Positions 8,390 through 17,126 of a DNA stretch of 31,268 nucleotides are shown here, piece after piece (position 1 is the first letter of the stretch; each line of letters opens with the position of its first letter). The notes under the pieces were generated by a model, which saw nothing but the letters and a program-made list of their open reading frames with translations, was not told the DNA's origin and searched no databases. The stretch is from JAGXFP01 sp039714535. GTDB lineage: Bacteria; Desulfobacterota; Desulfobulbia; Desulfobulbales; JAGXFP01. The DNA lies in contig JBDLJC010000043.1 in NCBI GenBank assembly GCA_039714535.1, positions 1 to 31,268 of the forward strand, given 5' to 3'. Made by a program: the position numbers and the translations under genes.

Positions 8390-8674
8390 TTATTTTTTCC
8401 CCGCCAAAGGCTCCTTCAATGATTTACTCATAGTGAAGTGCAACGTTTTGCGTTCGGGGATGTTCATAAGTTCACCGGTCTTGGGGTTCTTGGTACTTCT
8501 GGCCTTGCGCTTGCGCACGCTAAAGCTGCCGAACCCCCGGATCTCTACGCGACGCTCTTCAATCAAAGCTTCTACAATCGACTCAAGCAAAATATCTACG
8601 GCCTGGCCTATATCTTTCTTGAGATAACCATCCATCCTGGCAGTGACCTCATCAATCAGTTCTTTTTTAAGCAT
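8390..8674 (-). CDS. ihfB: Integration host factor subunit beta-like (HU/IHF family) DNA-bending protein
   Basis: The 94-aa basic protein has the full HU/IHF fold. It starts MLKKELIDEVTARM, has the dimer-core segment VEIRGFGSFSVRKRKAR and the DNA-intercalating arm with KNPKTGE and IPERKTLHF. Features nearer IHF than HU are the GFGSFSVR-x-R signature and the short C-terminal extension. It lies downstream of rpsA and sppA on the same strand; the rpsA-ihfB link is an old one in proteobacteria, here with sppA between. AAAGGG precedes the ATG by about 10 nt. No clear terminator separates it from the convergent YciO-family gene. Confidence 0.88.
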   Translation of the reverse strand: MLKKELIDEVTARMDGYLKKDIGQAVDILLESIVEALIEERRVEIRGFGSFSVRKRKARSTKNPKTGELMNIPERKTLHFTMSKSLKEPLAGKK

Positions 8675-8728
8675 CGATCATTTTCCCTTTATATGTATGC
8701 TCTTCCCATCCCGACCTGGTTACTCCGA

Positions 8729-9664
8729 TCACTGAGCGATACTCCACTCATAAGATAATACCGGCGGGGAAAAAGCAGCGCCCTCAAATATTGCGTTGCC
8801 ACCCTCGCCAACCAATAATCTAAGTAACGAAAAGTTTTTCTCAGCAGGATAAATCAGGTCCGGCAGCGTCTCTTTTAAACCGCCAAGTTGCGCGGCCAGC
8901 ATTACAGCGTCATTAAAATTACCAAATTGGTCGATAAGACCAGCCGTTAAAGCCTGTTCGCCGGAGTAAATCCGACCATCAGCCAGTTTTCGCACCTTTT
9001 CTACGGGCAGAGTGCGGCTCGCGCTTACAGCCTGGACAAACTGCTCCTGGACATTATCAATGATGCCCTGGACCAGTTGCCGCTCTTGCGGTGTCATGGT
9101 TCGGTTGGTAGCGCCGATGTCTTTCATCGCGCCGCTTTTAACGACTTCTGATTTATAACCGATCTTATTAAATATCTCGGAGAGATTGGCAAACTTGATG
9201 ATCACCCCGATACTGCCGGTCAAGGTGCCTCGGCTGGCCATGATCTTATCGGCGCCAAGCGCTGCATAATAACCACCGGAGGCGGCGACCGAGCCCATTG
9301 AAGCAACAACTGGTTTCGTCTGCCTGGTTCGCTTCACTTCCTCAAATATTTCCTGGGAAGCGCCAACTGCCCCCCCAGGACTATCGATGCGCAGAACTAT
9401 CGCCGCAATCCGGTGATCCTTACGGAAAGAGGTGAGTTCTTTGATTGCCTTTTCGGGAGAGGTTATAAGCCCCTTGAGCTCAACAACCCCGATCTTCCCA
9501 GAACCGGGGCCAAACATGCCCGGCTCCGGAAAATCAGAGACCTTGGTAAAGATAAAAGTCATTCCCAGCCATGATAGAACGAACACCCCCGCCAAAACAG
9601 CAATTGCCACCATGACGGGGTGTTCATACTGGAGCCGTCTTTTCTTTCCCGTGGTCAGGTTCAA
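8729..9664 (-). CDS. sppA: Signal peptide peptidase SppA (short 36K type)
   Basis: This inner-membrane serine protease degrades cleaved signal peptides. The 311-aa protein has one N-terminal membrane anchor (about residues 16-40) and the ClpP-like S49 domain. The catalytic pair of the short Bacillus-type enzymes is present: Ser129 in GSVAASGGYY and Lys181 in SGAMKDIG, 52 residues apart as in Bacillus subtilis SppA. The call starts at a TTG at 9664, 6 nt after the rpsA stop, with AGGA about 10 nt before it; the next ATG (codon 18) would remove half of the membrane segment. It is co-transcribed with rpsA and probably ihfB. Confidence 0.92.
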   Translation of the reverse strand: MNLTTGKKRRLQYEHPVMVAIAVLAGVFVLSWLGMTFIFTKVSDFPEPGMFGPGSGKIGVVELKGLITSPEKAIKELTSFRKDHRIAAIVLRIDSPGGAVGASQEIFEEVKRTRQTKPVVASMGSVAASGGYYAALGADKIMASRGTLTGSIGVIIKFANLSEIFNKIGYKSEVVKSGAMKDIGATNRTMTPQERQLVQGIIDNVQEQFVQAVSASRTLPVEKVRKLADGRIYSGEQALTAGLIDQFGNFNDAVMLAAQLGGLKETLPDLIYPAEKNFSLLRLLVGEGGNAIFEGAAFSPPVLSYEWSIAQ

Positions 9665-9670
9665 AGCGGT

Positions 9671-11413
9671 TTATTCCTGCTCACCTTCCGGTGCTTCATC
9701 AACGGCCTTGGTCTCCATTTTCCCTTTCAGGAGATCGCCGATAGTTGACGGCGCTTTGCTGGCTTCCTTGGCCTGATAGTCGCTGTAATTACCTTCTTCC
9801 GGGCCGTCGGTAAGGGCCTTAATTGAAAGCCCGATCTTTCGATCCTTGGCGGAAACATTGATTATCTTGACCTCAAGGTCATCGCCGACATTGTAGAGAC
9901 CTACAGGGGTAGGAACCTTCTCTTTACTGATCTCTGAAACATGAACCAAACCCTCAATGCCTTCCTCCAGCTCAACAAAGACGCCAAAATCGGTAACATT
10001 GGTGATCTTGCCCGTCACCGAGCTGCCAAAAGGATATTTCTCAACAGCGGCCAGCCACGGATCCGGCTCTAACTGTTTGATGCCGAGGGAGAACCTTTCA
10101 TTCTCGCGGTCGATCTTCAGCACTACTGCCTGAATGGTCTCACCCTTGGTGTACTTCTCGGAAGGATGCTTGATCCTTTCAGTCCAGGAGAGATCGGAGA
10201 CATGGATAAGGCCATCAATACCTTCCTCGATACCGATAAATACCCCGAAATCGGTAATATTTTTGATTTTGCCTTCAATGATGGAACCAACCGGATAATT
10301 CTCGGAAACAAGATCCCAGGGATTGGCCTGCAACTGCTTCATCCCGAGGGAGATCCGCTTGGCATCCGCATCGATATTGAGAACTTGAATCTCAACCTCG
10401 TCGCCAATCTCGAAAATCTTGGAAGGATGCTTGGTCTTCTTGGACCAGGACATCTCGGAGATATGGATAAGACCTTCAACACCCTTCTCCAGTTCGGCAA
10501 AAACGCCGTAGTCGGTGGTGCTGACCACGTGACCGGTGGTCTTGGAGCCAACCGGATATCTTTCCTGCACGGTTTTCCAGGGATCTTCTTTGAGCTGTTT
10601 AACACCCAGAGAAACCTTGTCGGTTTCTTTGTCGTACTTGAGGACTTTGACTTCCAGCTCTTCATTGACTTTAAACAGCTTGGAGGGATGGGAAACACGT
10701 CCCCAAGACAGATCGGTAATATGACAAAGACCGTCCATGCCACCCAGATCGATGAAAATACCATAGTCGGTAATATTGGTGATGGATCCCTTGACAATAG
10801 CGCCTTCTTCCAAGGTGCTGCGCATCTTCTCGCGCAATTCACTGCGCTCTTCCTCAAGGATGACCCGGCGGGAAATTACGACGTTATTTCTCTTGCGATT
10901 ATATTTAAGTACCTTGAAATCGAAAGACTGACCGATCAAATTGTCAAGGTCCTTGACAGGACGAAGATCGATCTGAGAGTAGGGCAAAAAGGCGGGAACG
11001 CCGATATCTACGGACAGGCCTCCCTTAACCCGGTTGTCGATCCGGCCCTGAATGACACCATCTGCTTCCTGAATCTTGGCAATATCTTCCCAGACTTTAA
11101 TGCCGATGGCCTTCTCACGGGAAAGTTTGATCCCACCTTCCGCTTCTCGTTTTTCAACGTATACGTCAAAGGTATCACCGGCTGCTACTTCTACTTCCTC
11201 TCCGTCCACCTTGAACTCATATAGATGGATAGAGCTTTCTGATTTGTCGCCGATGTCGATAATTGCCTGATCCTTGGTTACACCAATGACGGTACCGACT
11301 ACGACTTCGCCAACAGCTGCGACCTTTACATTGCTGTCTTCAAACAGCTGGGCAAAGGATCCTGCAGGGGGTGCTTCTGTTGGGGTTGTGGGTTGTGATT
11401 TGTTGTTTACCAT
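9671..11413 (-). CDS. rpsA: 30S ribosomal protein S1
   Basis: S1 binds mRNA on the small ribosomal subunit and helps initiate translation. The 580-aa product contains six S1 (OB-fold) repeats; the last four are the most alike, each with a segment like ITDYGIFIDL or VTDFGVFVEL followed by GLIHVSDLSW. That is the six-domain proteobacterial form, with an acidic C-terminal tail. The longer open frame to 11506 is not the start: GAGGAG lies 5-8 nt before ATG 11413, and the protein then begins MVNNKSQP with a Pro/Thr-rich leader. It heads the rpsA-sppA-ihfB operon. Confidence 0.96.
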   Translation of the reverse strand: MVNNKSQPTTPTEAPPAGSFAQLFEDSNVKVAAVGEVVVGTVIGVTKDQAIIDIGDKSESSIHLYEFKVDGEEVEVAAGDTFDVYVEKREAEGGIKLSREKAIGIKVWEDIAKIQEADGVIQGRIDNRVKGGLSVDIGVPAFLPYSQIDLRPVKDLDNLIGQSFDFKVLKYNRKRNNVVISRRVILEEERSELREKMRSTLEEGAIVKGSITNITDYGIFIDLGGMDGLCHITDLSWGRVSHPSKLFKVNEELEVKVLKYDKETDKVSLGVKQLKEDPWKTVQERYPVGSKTTGHVVSTTDYGVFAELEKGVEGLIHISEMSWSKKTKHPSKIFEIGDEVEIQVLNIDADAKRISLGMKQLQANPWDLVSENYPVGSIIEGKIKNITDFGVFIGIEEGIDGLIHVSDLSWTERIKHPSEKYTKGETIQAVVLKIDRENERFSLGIKQLEPDPWLAAVEKYPFGSSVTGKITNVTDFGVFVELEEGIEGLVHVSEISKEKVPTPVGLYNVGDDLEVKIINVSAKDRKIGLSIKALTDGPEEGNYSDYQAKEASKAPSTIGDLLKGKMETKAVDEAPEGEQE

Positions 11414-11449
11414 TAAATTAGCTCCTCGTTCCTGTTTATCGAAAGCGGT

Positions 11450-11478
11450 TATATACCAGAGACCACGACCAAAAACAA
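11450..11478 (-). promoter_or_regulatory. Putative sigma-70 promoter for rpsA
   Basis: Read on the minus strand, TTGTTT (11478-11473) and TATATA (11455-11450) are 17 bp apart. The predicted start, near 11443, would give an rpsA leader of about 30 nt that includes the GAGGAG ribosome binding site. The boxes match consensus moderately well (four and five of six). Confidence 0.45.
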
Positions 11479-11600
11479 TAATTTCTTGATAAAAAACGGC
11501 CCCCACCCAAAAAACTTTCGTTTCTGGGACAAGTCATTAAAAGGCGGTTGATTTAACAGGCTGGGAACCGAAAGGGAAGTGCGAATGCTTAGAGCGAAAG

Positions 11601-12509
11601 TTAAGTATTAAAGACCAGCTGATTGTGGCCCTTATTTTTGGCTTGGTAGAGAGCTTGATCGGCCCGGCGATACATGGCAGCAATGTCTGATTCCAACTCA
11701 CCATTGCTGCGGACAAATTCAGCAACGCCAAGACTTAAGCCGGTGTCGTCAAAGGACTGTTCTTTGTAAAGGGCTATTATTCTTTCCCCGATCTGGCCAA
11801 CCTGTTCGGGACTGATGTAGGGGGTGGTAATAGCAAATTCATCACCACCGTGCCTGAAAACCAGATCAACATCGGCTCTGGTGCTCTTTTTAAGAATATT
11901 AGCGACCTTGATCAAGAGTTTATCGCCTTCCGGATGACCGTACCTGTCGTTGTATGACTTGAAATTGTCCACATCGATTAGAGTCAGGAAGACGGAGTAG
12001 CCTTGTCGGTCAGCCCGATGGACTTCTTCCTTAATTTTATTGTCCAGGTACCGGCGGTTGAAAAGTTCGGTCAGGGGGTCGCAGTTGGAGAGAAACTCCA
12101 AGCCACGGACCATCTCTTGTTCCCGCAAAATGCGGTTTATCTTGGCTTCCAATTCATCAAAATTAAACGGCTTTGCAATAAAATCACTGGCGCCGGCCTT
12201 AATTACATCCACATAACTGAAGGTGCCGGTATAACCGGTAACAATGACAACACTGGTGCGGGGATAGTGGGTCTTAATATGCTTCAGAAGATCCAGCCCC
12301 CCGACTTCCGGCATCATCATGTCGGTGATGACAATTGAAAACGACTGCTTAGCCAGGACCTCCATAGCCTCGCGACCGTTACTGGCCTGGACACAAGCAA
12401 AGCCCAAAGATTCTACGCAGGTCCGCAGAAGATCCAGGATACCCGGGTCGTCGTCAACAACTAATATCCGGTCTGAACCGGTCCCATTATTTTGATCTGT
12501 AATAGTCAT
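11601..12509 (-). CDS. Response regulator with GGDEF domain (diguanylate cyclase)
   Basis: The 302-aa cytoplasmic protein joins a receiver domain to a GGDEF domain that makes cyclic di-GMP from GTP. Receiver residues are complete: the DDD acidic cluster at 19-21, the phosphate acceptor Asp63 in VITDMMMPEVGG and Lys113 in FIAKPF. The GGDEF domain starts DPLTELFNRRYLD and holds an intact active-site HGGDEF (GGDEF at 221-225). The usual RxxD inhibitory site five residues ahead is not conserved: that position reads ADVD, so product feedback may be weak. The gene overlaps the end of the Nudix gene by 23 nt. Its partner histidine kinase is not in the window. Confidence 0.92.
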   Translation of the reverse strand: MTITDQNNGTGSDRILVVDDDPGILDLLRTCVESLGFACVQASNGREAMEVLAKQSFSIVITDMMMPEVGGLDLLKHIKTHYPRTSVVIVTGYTGTFSYVDVIKAGASDFIAKPFNFDELEAKINRILREQEMVRGLEFLSNCDPLTELFNRRYLDNKIKEEVHRADRQGYSVFLTLIDVDNFKSYNDRYGHPEGDKLLIKVANILKKSTRADVDLVFRHGGDEFAITTPYISPEQVGQIGERIIALYKEQSFDDTGLSLGVAEFVRSNGELESDIAAMYRRADQALYQAKNKGHNQLVFNT

Positions 12510-12906
12510 CTAATATATCCCTGTGGTCAAAAACCAATGCGGGCAAATCCTCCTGGCTAAAAAAAGCCGCTTCCAATGCATCATCTCCGCCGGTCGGGCA
12601 ACCCTCAGCTGTAGCCAGAAAAACAGTCGTGATCGTGTGCAACCGAGGATCACGTTCCGGCTTGGAATATGTATGAAACTGTCCCTTAAGGGTTATCTGT
12701 AGGCCGGTTTCCTCAAAGGCCTCCCGCCGGACGGCATCCTCAAGAGTTTCCCCGTAATCAACAAACCCTCCCGGCAAGGCCCAGCCATGGGGCGGATTAC
12801 GTCTTTTCACCAGAACGATCTTTCCACCTACGTCTATTATAGCATCAACGGTTGGAACAGGGTTACGAAATTCTTTCAGGTCACCACCACAATTGGGGCA
12901 TTGCAT
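12487..12906 (-). CDS. NUDIX hydrolase (ADP-ribose pyrophosphatase-like)
   Basis: The 139-aa protein has a perfect Nudix box: Gly47, x5, Glu53, x7, Arg61-Glu62, then Glu65-Glu66 and Gly68, binding the metal that cleaves nucleoside diphosphate derivatives. The start MQCPNCGG carries a CxxC pair like the zinc-ribbon beginnings of NudC-related or ADP-ribose hydrolases, but only two Cys are present, so a zinc site would need another chain. The substrate cannot be fixed from sequence. It lies 31 bp after the HAD gene and overlaps the diguanylate cyclase gene, so all three are probably one transcript. Confidence 0.9.
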   Translation of the reverse strand: MQCPNCGGDLKEFRNPVPTVDAIIDVGGKIVLVKRRNPPHGWALPGGFVDYGETLEDAVRREAFEETGLQITLKGQFHTYSKPERDPRLHTITTVFLATAEGCPTGGDDALEAAFFSQEDLPALVFDHRDILDDYYRSK

Positions 12907-12937
12907 ATCAAAACCTTTTGTCTAATGCTTCAATCCA

Positions 12938-13507
12938 TTACGCCCCACACATCCTTTTTATGGCCTGCCAGTTATCGACTGAGTCCAGGGCATGTTGACC
13001 AAGATTCCATGGCTGATCGTAAATAATCGGGGTAATGCCCTTTTCTCTGGCCAGCAAATTACCGGTATCCGCCCGATCATCGACAAAATGGGTCAAGCCC
13101 ATCTCCCTGATATGATCAACCTTGCCATCGTGGTCTCCGGTGGCTATCAGTCTGAGCTCGGCAAAGGTCTTGTTGCTCAAGTAACAGTCCAGCCACTCAG
13201 CAACCGGTTCACCATCAGGCCGGGCGGTGATAAAGGTCAGCGGAGCATTTTCAGCCAACTCTTCAAGGACTGCTATCGCCCCAGGCATGGGCCTTAGCCT
13301 CACCCCCAAAGGATCCTGCACAAGTCTGGCAAAAATCTCATCCACGATCTCCTGATCGATGTCGAGGCACTCCTCAACCATAAAATCGGTTATCTCCAGC
13401 GGCGAGACCTTTATCGCATAATCTTCATCGGCAAGACGGATAAAGGCCTCCATGGTGTCGGCGACCACCCCGTCAAAATCAAAACCGATTCTCTCTGGCT
13501 GTATCAT
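12938..13507 (-). CDS. HAD-superfamily hydrolase, 5'-nucleotidase (NT5C)-like
   Basis: The 189-aa protein has HAD motif I FDFDGVVAD (nucleophile Asp10, acid/base Asp12), motif II Thr in FITARP and a motif IV acidic pair in HFVDDRAD. A helical cap lies between motifs I and II. The GVVAD variant and the size are like NT5C-type nucleotidases, but substrates of such proteins vary. I start at ATG 13507 (MIQPERIGFDFDG); the frame runs to a GTG at 13585, which would add 26 residues with no ribosome binding site and no family support. It is probably the first gene of the HAD-Nudix-cyclase operon. Confidence 0.8.
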   Translation of the reverse strand: MIQPERIGFDFDGVVADTMEAFIRLADEDYAIKVSPLEITDFMVEECLDIDQEIVDEIFARLVQDPLGVRLRPMPGAIAVLEELAENAPLTFITARPDGEPVAEWLDCYLSNKTFAELRLIATGDHDGKVDHIREMGLTHFVDDRADTGNLLAREKGITPIIYDQPWNLGQHALDSVDNWQAIKRMCGA

Positions 13508-13653
13508 ATTGAATGCATACCTGCATGCGCTCTGGGTTTTGACCTGTTCTCTTAACTCAACTTGGCTGCATTTTGCCTTAAACACAAGAAACCGTCAACA
13601 GTAAGCCTGTTCCAGGGTGGTAAAAACCGCCTTTTACGCTTACAGGGAGACGC

Positions 13654-13682
13654 TTGACAAATTCCCAGAAAAAAGGCATATT
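13654..13682 (+). promoter_or_regulatory. Putative sigma-70 promoter for the nitronate monooxygenase-like gene
   Basis: A perfect TTGACA (13654-13659) is followed after 17 bp by CATATT (13677-13682); TATTAT two bases further is an alternative -10. The transcript would have a leader of about 110 nt. That leader contains GTGGAGGGG (13701-13709) and a complementary CTCCTCTCCC at about 13741-13750 that could fold into a hairpin. Confidence 0.55.
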
Positions 13683-13799
13683 ATCGGATGCTCTAAGGAT
13701 TGTGGAGGGGTAATTACGCGTTGAAAATCAACAAGCGAACTCCTCTCCCTTCTAATCACACCTACGTCTATCCACTTAATATTCGGAGTTTTTTATACA

Positions 13800-14771
13800 A
13801 TGAATCTTCCTCCTTTAAAGATCGGGCCATTTGTGGCTCCCGTTCCTCTAGTTCAGGGTGGTATGTCTATAGAAGTATCCACCTCCGCTTTGGCGATCCC
13901 CGTTGCAGATTGCGGCGGCATCGGTACTATTGGCGGTTCATCCATTCCCCTGGAAGAGTTGAAAGCAGATATCCGCAAGGCCAAAGCGGCCACCAAGGGT
14001 ATTATCGCGGTAAATATCATGTTCGCCATGAAGGATTTTTACGAGTCGGTTCTGGCTTCCATTGATGCCGGGGTTGATATGATCGTCACCGGCGCCGGAT
14101 TTTCCCGAGATATTTTCAAGATAGGCAAGGAAACCAACACCCCGATTGTCTCCATCGTTTCTTCACCGGCCTTTGCCAGACTTGCCGAAAAACTTGGCGC
14201 TGCCGCTATAATCGTAGAAGCCAAGGAGGCCGGTGGTCATCTCGGCACCGACCGTTCCCTGCGCGACCTTTTTCCCGAAATCAGAAAGGTTGTCACAAAA
14301 GTTCCCCTCATCGCCGCCGGTGGCATAACTGACGGCTACGAGATGGGAGAGATGATGGACAAATACGGGGCCGATGCGGTGCAGATAGCAACCCGGTTTG
14401 TCCTCACCAAAGAATGTTCGGTGGACGACAATTTCAAGAAGGTCCTGCTCGAAGCCAAGAAGGATGATATCACCTTGATGCGCTCTCCAGTCGGACTGCC
14501 CGGCCGGGCCGTAAAAACCCCTTTCGTCAAACAATTACTCGAAGATGAAAGTAAGTTGAAGTGCAAGAAATGCCCTTATAAATGCCTCAAGAAATGTGAC
14601 CATGTATATTGTATCTCCGAGCGGCTCAGAGCAGCACGGGACGGAAACATTGAAGAAGGCCTGTTCTTTTCCGGTGAAAATGTCTACAAGATCAATGACA
14701 TTCTTTCGGTAAAGGAAGTTTTCGACCAGTTCGTCTCCCAGGCCGAATCAGTTTATAAGGAAGGGTCTTAA
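13800..14771 (+). CDS. Nitronate monooxygenase / FabK-like FMN enzyme with C-terminal Cys cluster
   Basis: The 323-aa cytoplasmic flavoprotein is a TIM barrel of the 2-nitropropane dioxygenase/FabK family. Markers are LVQGGMSIEVSTSALA, GGIGTIGG, the catalytic-His motif EAKEAGGHLGTD and the FMN phosphate loop PLIAAGGI and GADAVQIATRF. Members either oxidise nitronates or reduce enoyl-ACP; the two groups are hard to part by sequence. The end is unusual: five cysteines spaced CxxCx3Cx3Cx4C (residues 255-271), in a Lys-rich stretch that could hold zinc or an iron-sulfur cluster. The ATG at 13800 has CGGAG about 12 nt before it. It has its own promoter and is followed by 115 bp of non-coding DNA. 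Confidence 0.85.
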   Translation: MNLPPLKIGPFVAPVPLVQGGMSIEVSTSALAIPVADCGGIGTIGGSSIPLEELKADIRKAKAATKGIIAVNIMFAMKDFYESVLASIDAGVDMIVTGAGFSRDIFKIGKETNTPIVSIVSSPAFARLAEKLGAAAIIVEAKEAGGHLGTDRSLRDLFPEIRKVVTKVPLIAAGGITDGYEMGEMMDKYGADAVQIATRFVLTKECSVDDNFKKVLLEAKKDDITLMRSPVGLPGRAVKTPFVKQLLEDESKLKCKKCPYKCLKKCDHVYCISERLRAARDGNIEEGLFFSGENVYKINDILSVKEVFDQFVSQAESVYKEGS

Positions 14772-14907
14772 AAAAAACTCTTGCCGGACCATCACCTAGT
14801 CCACTGGTGCGCTGCGTATCTGCAGATAAGACTTATAAACTTATTGACTGGCGCTAAAACACCCTGCATTTTTCTCCGTTAACCCCTTGGCCACTGTTGA
14901 CCAAAAT

Positions 14908-16209
14908 ATGACCGGCGACTTGCCCCCAGCGAAAATCATCCCCCGGGATCAGCACCCAATCTCCAGGAAAGACATTGATCGTGAGGCCTTGAAGGTCTTG
15001 CATCGTCTCCGGGATGCCGGCTACTCCGCCTATCTGGTGGGGGGTGGCGTCAGGGATATCTACCTTGGTAAAACCCCCAAGGATTTCGATATAAGCACAA
15101 ACGCCCGCCCCGGCCAGTTGCGTAAACTGTTCAGAAACAGCCGGGTGATCGGTAAGCGTTTCCGGTTGGTTCAGGTCTTTTTCCATGGCGACAAGATCAT
15201 CGAGGTTTCGACTCTGCGCTGCCGCAGTGAATTTGACATCGACGGGGCGGACAAGATGCTGGCCTCTAACAACACCTACGGAACGGTGGCAGAAGATGCC
15301 CTGCGCCGGGATTTAACGATCAACGCACTGTTCTATGAAATAGAAAATTTTACGATTATTGATCACGTTAACGGTGTGCAGGACCTGAAGGATAAAATAG
15401 TCCGGATTGTTGGCGACCCGGCCCGCCGCATCAAACGCGATCCGGTCCGGATGATGCGGGCGATCAGGCATGCGGCCCGCAGTGGTTTTGAGATTGAAGA
15501 ACAGACCTGGGGCGCTATTAAGGAAAACCCAGGTTACCTGAAGATGTGTCCCGATTCGAGGATCCGCGATGAATTATTAAAAGACCTCACCGGGGGGGCC
15601 AGCGCCAAATGGGCCGCTCTCGCCTTGGATTGTGGCGTTTTTCAAACCTTGCTGCCCTTTTACAAAAAAGAGCTCACTCCGGCCACGAGAGAGTTGCTGC
15701 TCGTCAATCTCGCCATTTCCGACCGCCTCCAGGCAAGCGGAGCGCAACTAGCCGAACCGTTTCTATTTGCTCTGCTGATGTTGCCATGGGCTCGGGAAGA
15801 ACTGGCATTGCTGGACGATTCTTTAGATGGTGGCAAGAAGACCAATTTTGCCAAAGCAACCCGGGCTAAGATCGATCATAATCTCCAGCATCTCAATGTC
15901 AAAAAGGCCCAAAAAGAAGCGCTGACCAGACTGTTGCTTAATTTACCGGTTTTCATTAGATACGCTGGGCAAGAAAAATGGCCGGCCTGGCTGACCAGAA
16001 AAAGTTATTTTGCCAACGGCCTGCTATTCTTCCGAGTCTACCAGGAGGCCACCGGCGGCCCTGTTGTCTCAGAAGAAACCGTGCCCCAGCCAAAACCAGC
16101 CCCGGCCAAAAAGAGACCTGCCCCGCGCAAAAGAAGTTCTGGTAAACGCGGGCGCACTCCCGCCTTTACCAGCAGCAAGGGCGGGGTATTCGGGTTGAGA
16201 AAGAGATGA
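14908..16209 (+). CDS. pcnB: Poly(A) polymerase / CCA-adding family nucleotidyltransferase (PcnB type)
   Basis: The class II tRNA nucleotidyltransferase fold adds A residues to RNA 3' ends. The head domain has YLVGGGVRDIYLG and the metal-binding pair in KDFDIS (Asp59 and Asp61 from this start), then RRDLTINALFY and RIKRDPVRMMRAIRHAAR. Features nearer PcnB than the CCA enzyme are the start IPRDQHPISRKDI, IGKRFRLVQV and a very basic Pro/Lys/Arg tail of about 40 residues, typical of poly(A) polymerases. The start is uncertain: a TTG at 14887 is in frame, but ATG 14908 suits a weak promoter at 14844-14872 better. The stop overlaps the bioB start by 4 nt. Confidence 0.88.
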   Translation: MTGDLPPAKIIPRDQHPISRKDIDREALKVLHRLRDAGYSAYLVGGGVRDIYLGKTPKDFDISTNARPGQLRKLFRNSRVIGKRFRLVQVFFHGDKIIEVSTLRCRSEFDIDGADKMLASNNTYGTVAEDALRRDLTINALFYEIENFTIIDHVNGVQDLKDKIVRIVGDPARRIKRDPVRMMRAIRHAARSGFEIEEQTWGAIKENPGYLKMCPDSRIRDELLKDLTGGASAKWAALALDCGVFQTLLPFYKKELTPATRELLLVNLAISDRLQASGAQLAEPFLFALLMLPWAREELALLDDSLDGGKKTNFAKATRAKIDHNLQHLNVKKAQKEALTRLLLNLPVFIRYAGQEKWPAWLTRKSYFANGLLFFRVYQEATGGPVVSEETVPQPKPAPAKKRPAPRKRSSGKRGRTPAFTSSKGGVFGLRKR

Positions 16210-17126
16210 TTTCCGTAGCTGAAATAAAGAAATTACAAAAACTACCACTGCAAGAGCTGTCGGCTCTGGCCCTGGAACAAAAACTGGCCAACCGCGGCCA
16301 GCAGGTATCCCTCTGTAGTATTATCAATGCCAAGTCCGGTAAATGCAGTGAAGATTGCCGCTTCTGCACCCAATCAGCCCATTACAACACCGACTCACCG
16401 GTCTATCCCCTCAAGAACCGCCAGGAAGTGCTGGCTGCGGCAGCCGAGGCCAAGCAGATCGGCGCCACCCGTTTTTCCCTGGTAACCAGCGGTCGAGGCA
16501 TGAACCATGAACAGGTTGAGCCAATTGCGGAACTGGTGGCCACCATCAGAGAGGAGGTCGGCATTAAAGTCTGTGCCTCACTCGGTATTCTCGGGGTCAA
16601 GGAACTAACCACCCTCAAAGATGCGGGGGTAAGCCGTTATCACCACAATCTGGAAACCTCCAAAGAGTTTTTCCACCAGGTGGTTTCCAGCCATACCTTT
16701 GCCGACAGAATCAATACGATCAAGGCCTGCCAGGAGGCCGGCCTCGAAGTCTGTGCCGGCGGCATCTTCGGCCTCGGTGAAAGTGAAGATGATCGAATAT
16801 CGATGGCCCTTTCCCTCCGGGAATTAAAGGTCGATTCCGTGCCCATTAATATCCTGATTCCGCTGCCGGGAACCCCCCTGGCCAATCTAGCCGCCATCCC
16901 GATTGCCGAGGTTCTCCGCTCCATTGCCCTATACCGTTTGATCCATCCGCAACTACCAATAAGATTGGCCGGTGGTCGCGAATCAATGCTCAACGACCTC
17001 TTGGGAACGGCCTTTATGGCTGGTATCGATGGGATGATGATCGGCGGTTATCTTACCCAACGGGGCCGTTCACCGGAAGAAGACTCCCGCTTTGTCGCAG
17101 AAATACAACAGATATGGACTTCTTAA
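16206..17126 (+). CDS. bioB: Biotin synthase (radical SAM)
   Basis: BioB inserts sulfur into dethiobiotin, the last step of biotin synthesis. The 306-aa protein carries the radical-SAM cluster motif CSEDCRFC (Cys47, Cys51, Cys54). Other conserved elements are KVCASLGIL and EVCAGGIFGLGE, whose Cys bind the second [2Fe-2S] cluster that donates sulfur, and RLAGGRE, whose Arg is the unusual fourth ligand. It is somewhat shorter than the 346-aa E. coli enzyme. The ATG lies within the ATGA overlap with pcnB, and bioF overlaps its 3' end by 13 nt, so the three genes are translationally coupled. Confidence 0.95.
   Translation: MISVAEIKKLQKLPLQELSALALEQKLANRGQQVSLCSIINAKSGKCSEDCRFCTQSAHYNTDSPVYPLKNRQEVLAAAAEAKQIGATRFSLVTSGRGMNHEQVEPIAELVATIREEVGIKVCASLGILGVKELTTLKDAGVSRYHHNLETSKEFFHQVVSSHTFADRINTIKACQEAGLEVCAGGIFGLGESEDDRISMALSLRELKVDSVPINILIPLPGTPLANLAAIPIAEVLRSIALYRLIHPQLPIRLAGGRESMLNDLLGTAFMAGIDGMMIGGYLTQRGRSPEEDSRFVAEIQQIWTS

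Noticed and set aside
10166..11224. A 352-codon open frame on the plus strand opposite rpsA
   Set aside because: It mirrors the repeated S1 domains on the other strand, shows no family pattern and has no ribosome binding site; rpsA accounts for the coding signal.
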